Of a DNA stretch of 64,000 nucleotides, positions 11,036-21,800 are shown piece by piece. Below the pieces are notes generated by a model that worked only from the letters and a program-made list of their open reading frames with translations, had not been told where the DNA came from and searched no databases. This DNA comes from Bombyx mori (lineage: Eukaryota > Arthropoda > Insecta > Lepidoptera > Bombycidae): the NCBI RefSeq assembly GCF_030269925.1, contig NC_085121.1, positions 10,185,501 through 10,249,500 on the forward strand, written 5' to 3'. Both the position numbers and the translations under genes were made by a program. How positions within the stretch are numbered: the stretch's first letter is position 1; each line of letters starts with the position of its first letter.

Positions 11036-11459
11036 TCTATACTAATATTATAAAGAGGAAATATTTGTTTGTTTGTTTGTATTGAATATACTCCGAAACT
11101 ACTGTACCGATTTGAAAATTTTTTTCACTGTTTGGAAGCTACACGTTTCCCGAGTGACATAGGCTATAATCTTTTTTGAAAAAATTACGGATCCTTACTA
11201 AAACTCCAATAATGTAACCCAAGGTGTAAAAAAATTACCTAAAATATTCTTTACATCGCGTGTCCTGCGAAAACTATTGATGATAGAATAAAATACTTTG
11301 TAGAACACATTATTATTTACAAAAAATGTCGCGACAGCATATTATGTCTAACTATTACAGTTATGCTGCAATAAGTGTTCTTTTATTTAAAAAAAAAACA
11401 ACGTCAAATATCGTTGAAATTTTTGTTCAAGACCCAGCGGAGCCGGAGCGGACTGCTAG
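11036..11459 (+). mobile_element. Non-autonomous Helitron (Lep1-like)
   Basis: Starts TCTATACTAATATTATAAAG, ends in GC-rich AGCGGAGCC... then CTAG, with the conserved 'GAACTACTG..CCGATTTG' type block near the 5' end. It has no terminal inverted repeats or coding capacity, as expected for lepidopteran Helitrons. It is about 85-90% similar by eye to the copy at 19,233-19,657. It sits in the first (UTR) intron of gene A. Confidence 0.75.
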
Positions 11460-11657
11460 TCTATAAACATGAAGCTTATCAGGGGTACACATAACCCGTG
11501 CTAAAAATGTGTATTAGGAATATTTTAATTTGTATACTGTAGCTCCGTTTAATATGAGCCTCTTGGCCGTCTATACCATTAAAAAAAACACATTATACCA
11601 GCGACAGATAGCAATTATGAACGAAATTAGATTTAACAATGTGTTTGTTTTACGTAC

Positions 11658-11722
11658 CTCGCATTCACTTCACTCTTCATAAACTACACTGTTCTGGGGA
11701 ACGTCTTTAAATGTATTTAAAA
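11658..11722 (-). promoter_or_regulatory. Predicted promoter and 5' UTR exon of gene A
   Basis: Minus-strand reading gives TTTAAATA (about 11,714-11,722), an initiator-like ACAGTG with +1 near 11,690, then a 33-nt leader ending at a GAG/GTACGT donor (11,657). The acceptor is TTTTTAG before 10,695. The same arrangement is conserved upstream of gene B at 25,141-25,207. Confidence 0.55.
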
Positions 11723-12229
11723 TGTAGTAGTAAAGTGAGAAATTTAATTTAAGAGCTGGGTTCTGCCTAAGCATCTATAAAATTATAGTCAAAAGATATC
11801 AAGATAAAAACTTATTTAATTATATATACTGGAAGACAATATGAGGAATTTATGTTGCTTTAGCTTGAACCTAAAACATTATTTTGTTTTAGATCAACCA
11901 AAAGTGTTAATCAAATCTTATATTATTTAATATTTTTCCTGTTATGATATGCTTCTGTACAAGTATCGTTGTTGTGTGGTGTGGTGTGGTATTTTGATTT
12001 CTAACTACATGTTTAGTAGGATGGAACCCTAACGCTCACGGAGGGCAATCAGCAACAGTAATTTATTATCAATCAATAACATCAAAGTATATTTTATGAA
12101 AATAGTTGGATAAGATTGATCTATGTATATCAGATGAACGTCACTACATCTTTTTTAATCATTACGATAATATGCGTGCGGTAGTAACAATAAATCTACC
12201 GTGGGACGCAAAGATCATAAAATGTGTTT

Positions 12230-12490
12230 TTTACTAGTGGTAGGGCCTCTTGTGAGTCCGCGCGGGTAGGTACCACCACCCTGCCTATTTCTGCGGTGAA
12301 GCAGTAATGCGTTTCGGTTTGAAGGGTAGGGCAGCCGTTGTAACTATACTTGAGACCTTAGAACTTATATCTCAAGGTGGTTGGCGCATTTACGTTGTAG
12401 ATGTCTATGGGCTCTGGTAATTACTGGTAATCACTTAACACCAGGTGGGCTGTGAGCTCGTCCACCGATCTAAGCAATAAAAAAAAAAGT
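12230..12490 (+). mobile_element. Bm1 SINE
   Basis: A 5'-truncated Bm1 with an A-rich end. The matching sequence near 25,715 in the gene B flank is uninterrupted (AAAATGTGATCGG), so this copy postdates the A/B duplication. Confidence 0.85.
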
Positions 12491-12794
12491 GATCGGAGGA
12501 TTTTTGCAGCAGCAGAATTATTGAATCGGTTGCATACATTTCTGCCACTAAAACTACGCTTACACAGTCTTACAGTCACACTTATATGATAACATGTTAT
12601 AATAGTATGTTCTAAGGTGCTTGAGGAAGGAAGGAACGAATGAGGAAGGAATACATAGATCATTACTTTTTGGTAAGCTATTTGCGTTATGGTTATTCAT
12701 GCAAATTGCCTTGATTAATAAATGCTTACAATAAATAACGATTAGTTTTAAACATATAATTTGAGAGTAATTCCTTAGCAACCCATGAATTCAA

Positions 12795-13065
12795 CGTACT
12801 GGTGCCGGGACCATCGTGTTGACCATCGATACTTGGGGTCGACATTTCGAGCGATGTCCAGTTTCGGAGTCATTTAGAGGGCAAAGCCTAATTGGCTTGG
12901 TGCGGCCAAGTTGGCGTCAAAAATGCTGGAGTCCTCAACAGAGCGAAGCGGTACTTCATGTCTGGACAAAGACTCTTGCTTTATAAAGCACAAGTCTGGC
13001 CTCGCGTGGACTATTGTTCCCACTTCTGGTCTGGTAAAAAAAGCTTCTGATGTAGGTTTAAGGGT
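12795..13065 (+). mobile_element. Jockey-clade LINE remnant (deleted copy)
   Basis: Encodes part of a LINE C-terminal region (LGVDISSDVQF-like, ASKMLGVLNRAKR-like, then LLYKAQVWPRVDYCSHFWSG) with frameshifts. It shares its left junction with the longer element at 26,046-29,504, so both descend from one insertion, and most of the A-side copy was deleted. Confidence 0.65.
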
Positions 13066-13539
13066 CTCCTATCAATGCATTATCCTCACATCCATTCATC
13101 GCATTCCTCTCCTGGCCTAGCCAAATTTAGCAGGAACCTACTAGTGTGGCTTTAGATGCTCGTTTAATTATAGAATTTACGGAATTTCTTGTCAAGCCAT
13201 GGTTTTTTAGTAAATTATATATAATATATATTTGGGTGGTATACATCTCGTTTCCAATTCCACAGCATATAAACTAACCACGTATCCATTTCTGATTAGA
13301 TCTACGAAAGATTTGTCTTTTGAAAAAAAATCTACGTATGGAGTAAGATCGTATGCGACATAATTAGATATCAACAACCTCTATGTATATCTATGCGAAA
13401 AAATGTTAAAGGTCCCTAATGATAGTAGACTTTCGTGTCATGAGTAGCAGGTATGGGAATTTGAAGCTTAAGAGAGGTTACTGAGACTTCATTCTTGTAT
13501 GTCAAGGGTGGTCTTTAGAGTGCGGTGCTTATATTCTAC

Positions 13540-14340
13540 GGCGTAGAATCGAGTCTGTTCACGAATCCTAAATCACATCGTATTGAAATTTAATGGATTA
13601 GGTGATGATAAGATACCTGAGAATATTATGGAAAATATAATAACATGATAATCAAAATTTATTAAGTACCTAGCATTTTATCACTATCAATACGGACACA
13701 ATAGTCGATTCAGATTCATAGATTAGATATATATTGCTTAGGTTGGTGGTCGATTGTGAGCTCGCCGGTCAGGTTTTAGTATTTTTTTCCTACCTATTCT
13801 AGTAATCTCGAGGGGTTATTCTAGATTCACTGAACTAGTAGGTGCCCTCACGGGGCTCAAACCGGGAGTATTGCTAACACTGGTCCTAGCAAGAGCAGTG
13901 GTTCGCAGAATCTACCACCGGATCGGAAACATGACCCACTAAGAAGATCCGGAGAAAAATTCAATGGGCTGTGTCTAAGGGTTAATTTACTCGTCGAACC
14001 CTTCGTCGTAAGCGACGGGCTCGGCGAGGACGGTGAGCGGGTTTTAGCAGTGGAGAAGGAAGTTGAAGTCGTATAACTTTTTAACCGGTAAGCCTATTGC
14101 GTAGGACTATTTTGTTCCTTTTATTATCCTGTTAGACTGGACAATAAGCCAGGAAGAAGTAATGCGTTTCAGTTTGAAGGGTTGGGCAGCCGTTGTAACT
14201 ATACTGAGACCTTAGAACTCATACCCTTAAGGTGGGTGGCGGTATTTACATTGTAGATGTCTATGGGCTCTGGTAACCACTTAACACCAGGTGGGCTGTG
14301 AGCTCGTCCACCCAACTATAAATAAACAAAAACATATATG
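13540..14340. repeat. Duplicated module E, copy 1
   Basis: Matches 29,515-30,880. It contains a minus-oriented BMC1 3' UTR fragment (about 13,735-14,060), a deleted Bm1 (14,157-14,325) and a conserved run into module S. It lies between genes A and B, and copy 2 lies between B and C. Confidence 0.7.
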
Positions 14341-14519
14341 TGAATATTGTTTAGGGTAAGCTGGCAGACTATTTCTATTTCGGCACAGAGAACGGTCTTC
14401 TTAAGCTGCGATTCCGCAGATGACGATATAGGGCAAACAGCAAACATAGATATCGTCAGTGAATGCTGGCTCGCTTTGGTTGGCGTTTTATAGATTTTCT
14501 CAATGGAAAAATCACGTAC

Positions 14520-14586
14520 ATGGTACAAAATAATTCTCATGGCATAAAATAGCATATTTTATGCCATGAGAATTATTTTGTACCAT
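14520..14586. repeat. 31-bp perfect palindrome with 5-nt loop
   Basis: Positions 14,520-14,550 are the exact reverse complement of 14,556-14,586, with loop AGCAT. Copies 1 and 3 of module S carry only one arm, so this is a local inverted duplication specific to copy 2. Confidence 0.95.
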
Positions 14587-15232
14587 TTGTTGTAAAATAT
14601 TTAAACGAAACTCAGAGTACTTAGAGCTTGCATGTCCTGATGAGGGCTTGTTTCAAGAAAACTGTACTAGGTAATTAACGATTTCCCAAATGCTTTAAAT
14701 TTGAGAATATGTATAACATTTTTGTTATTTGTTGAATAGATATTATTTACAGTTAAAATCCTATCTAGTTGATAATAGTTTTAAGGAAATAGTATAATTG
14801 AAATAAAGCCTTAAAACTACTTTGAATTAAAAACAACTGTAGTGAAGTCATTTTTAAAACGAGAACACTAATAAGTAAAAGCGGGGATGCCAATTTGAAG
14901 GTGGAAATCTTCCTCAAGCGTCGGTAAGAAGGATACTTATAAAAAGAGACTTGACTAACTTTTGTCTGTTTAGTATTTTCTGCGGTTGTCTGCGGTATCA
15001 CGTTGCCACCCATCTTGGGTAATAAGGTCGAGTTTCAATTGTGTTGTATAAAGACTAGCCCATCCTTCAAACCATACATGACTTCTTCGTGACAGAAATA
15101 GACAGAACACCTAAACGTGCAGCCTATACACCCTCTCTACCACTAGTAAATGGCAGTTGAAGATCGCATTACACTTGGATATTACTCAGAGAGCGCCACC
15201 GCGTCCTTGCTCATTCTCCGGTAAACTGGTTT

Positions 15233-15480
15233 CACTGGTGGTAGGACCTCTTGTGAGTCCGCACGGGTAGGTACCACCGCCCTGCCTATTTTCTGCCGTG
15301 AAGCAGTCATGCGTTTCGGTTTGAAGGGCGGGGTAGCCGTTGTAACTATACTGAGACCTTAGAACTTATATCTCAAGGTGGGTGGCGCATTTACGTTGTA
15401 GATGTCTATGGGCTCCAGTAACCACTTAACACCAGGTGGGCTGTGAGCTCGTCCACGCATCTAAGCAATAAAAAAAAAAA
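15233..15480 (+). mobile_element. Bm1 SINE
   Basis: A 5'-truncated Bm1 with an A-rich end, inserted in module S copy 2. S copy 3 is uninterrupted at the matching point near 31,722. Confidence 0.85.
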
Positions 15481-16074
15481 TTGCTTAATCGTCTTTAACG
15501 CTTTGTAAATTTTCTTAAAGTGACCGATCAATTTAATCGATATCGCGTAATATTGCTCCTCGTTACGCACTATTGCATTTAATTGTCCAGTATTGCAATT
15601 CTAAAATTGACGTCGAGTTTGTTTTTTCTTCAGAATCTGTTACTACCCGTAGAAGCGCCTCAGACAAATTAAAAGCAATTGTTGTAAAAGCCTATTATTT
15701 AATTTTGTTTTGTTAACTTCGTCAAAATGGTACGTTTGTAGGAGTATGATATCTCGTCCCACTTAGCTGACTAGATAGTTTTAGTAATAATCGGGGCGGG
15801 GTATTTTTATTCCCCTCTTCATCATTTTTTTTAGTATGGGACATTTGATATGATGCAGTCTACCACAACAAACACCAGTTTGGTATCACCATCCTCTCTA
15901 TTTCTGCTGCGTAGAAGTCATTCGTTCGTGTTGTGGTTGCGACAGTCGTAGTATTATGAAGACTAATGATGGAATGATTATAGCTGAATGGTCCTTGAGT
16001 TCATTCACCGTAACAGATATTCGTAAGTTATTCTGTCCCGGACTATTATTCTTATTCAAGTGTCATCTTCTAAC

Positions 16075-16480
16075 GAACCGCTCTAGAGTCTGGAGTGGAA
16101 GATTGGGAGGAGGAGGGGGAGGAGGACGTGGCCTCACTATCCTCTCCTTCCGATTTAGAGGAGGGACCTAGTCGCGGTCGTTTGTCTTGGTCCTCCGATG
16201 AGCCTCGGTCGGACTCAGACCTGGCCTTCTTTCTCGGCCGAGGCGTCCCAGGGTAATCGGTCGACAAGGGAAGGAAACCTTCCCCCGGTCCGATCCCCTG
16301 GGAGACCCGGGCCGAGACCGAAGGTCCGGCCGAATCGTCCTTGCCGGGGTCCATCGGGACCGGTCGGGCTCGTGGGATTGGGCGACGGGCGTATAGTTCG
16401 TCCATTGCTTGACGTCTGACAAGGTTCTTTACCGGTTGACAAGTAACTATTGCTGACCCTATCAGTTACTGCCAAGTTTT
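16075..16480 (-). mobile_element. LINE ORF1 (gag-like) fragment, R1-clade-like
   Basis: A GC-rich insert in AT-rich DNA. The minus frame 16,070-16,405 opens with MDELYARRPIPRARPVP and is rich in Arg, Pro, Ser and acidic runs, as in the N-terminal part of R1-clade ORF1 proteins. No zinc knuckles are present, so it is a 5' fragment. The clade call rests on composition and on the R1-type 3' end nearby in the opposite direction (17,225-18,335), so it is weak. Confidence 0.45.
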
Positions 16481-16499
16481 CAAAATAGAGAGAAGGAAA

Positions 16500-17224
16500 G
16501 ATTTTAAATAAGGTACTGTATTACTATTAGTATCTAATATCTATAGTTATCAATAAGAGCTAGGTTCAACTTAAATTCAATTAAATAGAAAAAAAAAAAT
16601 CAAAATTAACAATTAACAACTGGACAATAAGGAAAAGAATTATGAGAACAGAATTAGAATTAATATAAATAATAACTAAAAATTTAGTGTTTATATATGC
16701 TAACGAGTACGGATAATATTACAACACGACAAGCACAAAACTACAATACGGAGGCGGTTGCGGCCATCAGCGCCTACCACTGGTATTAATTATGAATTAC
16801 TAACTAAATCATTAAAAAGAAAGTCAAAATTAGATGAAAAGAATTTATGTTGGTATCTAATGAATTAATACTACAATGACAACCACATAAAATAAAATAA
16901 AAATAAAAAGATGACTTCAATTTACTATTTATATCCTTTGGTAGTAGTAGTAAGGGTGCAACCAAGACGGCAAGGTCGCAGGGCCGGATCGCCCCGGATT
17001 TGAAAATCCAGAAACACAAGTTCTGGATCAGGAAGCCCAGAGTTCAATGGCCGAGCGATCCACAACCGTCAGGCATGAACTTCCCTTCCCACTCAGTACT
17101 ACACCAAACACTACTAGTTTCTTAAAATAATATAATGAAAATGGAAAAATAATAAGTAATAAAAGTAAAAGTTTCAATCAAGTCTCCTTTGAGGCCGCAT
17201 GTGTACTGGCTAGGCGCCGCCTTG
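16500..17224. other. AT-rich spacer with LINE debris
   Basis: No gene is supported. A GC-richer patch at about 16,950-17,100 may belong to the neighbouring LINE fragments. Confidence 0.4.
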
Positions 17225-18335
17225 GGTTCTGGAAGTGAACGCACTCGCCGCTGACTATCAGTGGCGCGCTGACCTTCGTGCCCGGGGCGTGGCGCGTCCC
17301 AGCCCCAGTGTGGTCAGAGAGCGAAGGGGACAATCTCGGTGGTCCGTGCTGGAGTCATGGTCCAAACGGCTGGCTGATCCTTCGGCTGGTCGTAGGACCA
17401 TCGAAGCGATTCACCCGGTCCTTGTGGATTCGGTGAATCGTGACAGAGGAGGCCTCTCTTTCCGGCTTACGCAGGTGCTGGGCATGGTTGTTCCGGTGAG
17501 TTCCTCCACCGGATCACAGCCGAGCCGACGGCAGAGTGCCACCATTGTGGTTGCGACTTGGACACGGCAGAGCATACGCTCGTCGACTGTCCCGCATGGG
17601 AGGGGTGGCGCCGTGTCCTCGTCGCAAAAATAGGAAACGACTTGTCGTTGCCGAGTGCTGTGGCATCGATGCTCGGCGACGACGAGTTGTGGAAGGCGAT
17701 GCTCGACTTCTGCGAGTGCACCATCTCGCAGAAGGAGACGGCGGGGCGCGTGACAGACGCACAATTCCGCCGCCGTCGAGCGGGGGCCAGGGAGGCGGAT
17801 CTCGTCCAAGCCCTGGCCTTCTAAGTGTTTCGGGTCCCCCTCACATGTCGGTCTGGGGACCGGCGAGGAGGGCCCAAGAAGACGACGTGCAAGCTGCTCT
17901 GCACGCGTTTTACGCAAGAGCATCCGGGTGATGGAAGGCCGGCTATCCTCGATCTACGCTGGTTCTGGCCCAGCGGGGTATTCCGTAGGATAGCTCACTC
18001 TAACTGGCGCCATCTAGGCGGGCTTCGGATAGCCTGCCGACTGAGAGGGCTGGTGGTCGTGGTGCCGACGACCACCGGTCCGGCGAACCGAGGGGGCGGG
18101 TGATGGAAGAGATGTGCTCCGCACTAAACGCTTCACTTTTTTGCTTTTCATGAGTTCTGTCTCATGCGAGGTTTGGACGTTGGTTGGTGAGTGACACGAG
18201 GTTTAAGTCAGTTCGACTCTGACATGCCCCGCCCTCCATCCCCAGTGAAGGGCGGAAGTCCGGCGATTTCCTCCTGACCAAAGAAAAAAAAAGGGAACTT
18301 CGTTCCTATCCGGTGTCCCACGACACCGGACATCT
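17225..18335 (+). mobile_element. R1-clade LINE 3' end with zinc-finger region
   Basis: Encodes an ORF2 C-terminus: GVARPSPSVVRERRGQSRW, then a Cys/His cluster (CHHCGCDLDTAEHTLVDCP at about 17,538-17,595) typical of the post-RT zinc finger in R1-clade LINEs, then a terminal EADLVQALAF and stop at 17,822-17,824. A frameshift near 17,480 separates the two halves, so the copy is broken. The 3' UTR runs to an A-rich tail at about 18,284-18,292, followed by a hairpin-like CCGGTGTCCCACGACACCGG. Confidence 0.75.
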
Positions 18336-18817
18336 TTTTAAAACATTCTTGAATTGTTTCAAATATCTTAATTTTGAAATGAATTCATTTTGAATTGAAT
18401 CATTAAAATATTCAGGTTACAAGAGGTTATTCGGTTATTAGGTTATTAGGGTAGGATGTTATTAGGGTATTTTTATTCTCTATTATATTTTTTTGTCAAA
18501 TTCCTATTTTATTATTATGGTTTTTAATACCATCATTATTTAGCTTTTGAGATCGTTGTACAATCGCTTAATTTCTAAAGCTCATTCACAGTTGTATTTC
18601 CTATTACCTACCAGCAATTATTATCTGCATTTTCAGGCAAATTATTCGACTGTGTACTTACAATATACCATGTTATATAAGATAATCTCCAGGTGCGAGA
18701 ATTTATCATATTATTATATTATAGGAAACAACAATATACCAAATAACATAATTTTTCATATTTATTAACTAGTCATTTTTCATTATTATTAAATTTTGTA
18801 CATTAGTCCGGTATTAC

Positions 18818-21800
18818 TTAAGAACGTACAGCTTCAATATATTTCCAGGTATCGAGCTCTTTCAAGTATTCGTTTCCTAGAGTAGTTGAAATATTTGAAG
18901 TAACAATAGAAATAGCGCCATGGAACCTGTTGACGTAATCAATGATAACTTCCTCAATCAGCTTGTTGATAATAGCGTCGATGCTGCCACCACCGATAAC
19001 TCCAGAAATGTTGGACTGAAACGAAAAATAATAATATCATTAATGTATAATTAATTAATATTTATGACCTCGCATAATAATAGTGATAACTATATGCGTT
19101 TGAGAGTTTTCATCCGATTGAGTTGAAATTGCATAGTCGTGTTAGCATTGGGAATGTAGTACAATCAAATGATTTCATACGTTTGGCGATAGTCGCCGCG
19201 GAACGTTCTAGTACTCAAAATAATATGGATCATCTATACTAATATTATAAAGAGGAAAGATTTGTTTGTTTTGAATAGGCTCCGAAACTACTGAACCGAT
19301 TTGAGAAATTCTTTCACTGTTTGGAACCTACACTATTCCTGAGTGACATAGGCTATAATCTTTTTTGAAAAAAATAGGGATCTTTACTAAAACTCCAATA
19401 ATGTAACCCAAGGTGTAAAAAAATACCTAAAATATTCTTTACATCGCGTGCCCTCTGAAAACTATTCATGATGAATAAAATAATGTACTACGACTTTGTA
19501 GAACACATTATTATTTACAAAAAGTACCGCGATAGCATATGTCTAACTATTATAGTTATGCCGCAATAAGTGTTCTTTTATTTTAAAAAATAAAACAACG
19601 TCAAATATCGTTGAAGTTATTGTTAAAGACCCCAGCGGAGCCGAAGCGGGCCGCTAGTTGTTAATAAAATAGATATTCTAATTTGTGAACTATCATTTAT
19701 AGATAGATAGAACGATGCCTTAGTTTATTAAAAATCATGCTTCTCATAGCTATCGGAAAAACTGTCGATACCGTAAGTGAATAAACATAATAATATTGTC
19801 GGGGCGAGTCATCGAATACCAGATCATAAAGACAGATTTTTCTGTTCTTAGCTCCTCCCGACAGTTTTCAGTCTACCTGTGATCATGGCGCTTGCGATCA
19901 TACCGAAATATGGAGAACTCATTACATAACAAAATAGTTATATGAACCGGTTAAATGTATGTATGAGTATTATCAGAACTGCTCACTTTTAGGTGTGGAA
20001 TAGTAAAGTCTGCATTTTCAACCCTATTAATGACTACTGATTTTTTGTTCTCGTGTTGCTCCAAAAACAGTTTGGCACGGAAGCGGAATCCTTCAACTTC
20101 AAATCTGGAATTAAAAAAACCCATTAGTAATTTAATAGTTTGCTTGAAAAGGACTTGGTTTTATTTTGGGTGCTGTTTTTTGTGGAGTGCAAAAACCAAG
20201 TAAAAATATTAATAAAAATAGAAATCTATGTTCGTATTTATTGGAGGTTAAAGGATATTTATAAGATTTATAATTTGTGTGTTTGTTTTTTAATGGAAGT
20301 TGTATGTATTGAAACTTTAAATATATTATTACTGAAACTTACTCGGCTCTGCCGTTTCCGAAAAGAGGAAGAGCACCAAAGAAATCTCCAACCAAATCGT
20401 AGTTTTCTGAAGAAAAAAAATGTATGTAAGAGCTCATTTTGCCCTCGAGTGTAATGGCTTGTTTTTTTCTTAAATTAGGTTGGTTAATAAACAAAATTAT
20501 ATATTAGTTAGTGTTAAGTGATTATCGGAGTTTATTAGCATAACCAAACGGTCCGCAAGAAATTTCGGTCGTGGGCGCTCCCGGTGACGGAGCATCTCCA
20601 ATCTCCTTGGACGCAGCACTACCCTCCATGGGCACGCTGCCACGCGGAGACGTGAATTGTGATGCTCCTGCTGAGGTGTTTCCTCTGAGCATCTCGGAGG
20701 AAGAGATTCGTGCGGTCGTGTCGAGGATGTGCAGGTAGGACGCGCCTCTCGGCCTTGATGGTGTTCTCTGCGTCATTGAGTATTTTCGTAGGCTGATCAG
20801 GTCCTATCTCGGGGACAGGTCAGTCGTGTGCACCAGGACGGCAGGGCGGAGCTTCCCCATCGAGCGCGGTGTTCAAGAGGGGTCAGTCCTCTTGTGGAAC
20901 ATCGACTACGACGGCTTGGTCCTGAGGTGCCCTTCGCGCTCCTCTCCCGGTCTGAGCGTAGTTTGTTACGCGGACGACACCCTGGTCGTGGCCCGGGGGA
21001 AAGATTTGCGCGGGTGTTCTCGGCTTTCCTGCGCGGGAGTAGCCTTCGTCATCGGCAGGTTTCGAGGGCTGGGTCTGGAGGTGGCGCTCGATAAATCCCA
21101 GGCCCTGTTGTTTCACGGAGCCCGGGGAGCGCCGCCTCGAGGCCCACCTCGTGATCGAAGACGTCCGCGTCGAGATCGAGGTGACTGGGTTGCGGTACTT
21201 CGGTCTTCCCGGTGATGGTTACGGGGCGACCTAAGGGGGTTGAGGCTGCGCCGCACGCTACCGTCACTCTAGCGTGCTGGCACCAGGAGGACGGGACCGC
21301 GGGAACCCCTCTACTCTGACCGGGTTTTGACCCCGGACGGAGATCGGACGTCGGGTGTAAGAGTGCAGGGGAGTCGCTTAGTGTGTGGGCCCTAAAATTC
21401 CTTGGGCCCGCGGTCTGCTCCAACACCTTGCAGATCGTCAAGTCCCACATACCCCGCGCGCCCCCTAGGCGCGGGGAACTCGTCGGAGGTTCGACCTCAG
21501 GCCCAAAATAAAAGGGCCATTAGCATCACAACGTAAACGCCGCCGGCCTCGTTGACATATCACCGAGTTTAAAATCTCAACTATTGCATAATGCTTGGAA
21601 CAGTTAAAATATGGAACGTTTATTTCTCTATATTTTCGTACATTTTAGGAACTTACCAGCAGTAATATCAAGTGTGGGTAGGCCAATATCTATATCCAAA
21701 GTAAGGTCATCGACATTGAGATCGATTTTGTGTACAATCAGGTTTCCAAAACCAAATGCGACAGCATCTTTCAGCTTGAGTTCGACGCTAAAATAAATAC

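Larger units (their letters stand above)
14340..16085. repeat. Duplicated module S, copy 2
   Basis: Matches copies at 1-2,085 and 30,890-32,270. No gene is supported: the open frames are short and differ between copies. It is interrupted by a Bm1 at 15,233-15,480 that copy 3 lacks at the same place (31,722). Confidence 0.75.

Noticed and set aside
16070..16475. Possible Arg/Ser/Pro-rich host nuclear protein on the minus strand
   Set aside because: GC-rich island in AT-rich DNA with gag-like composition and no exon context. Treated as a LINE ORF1 fragment.
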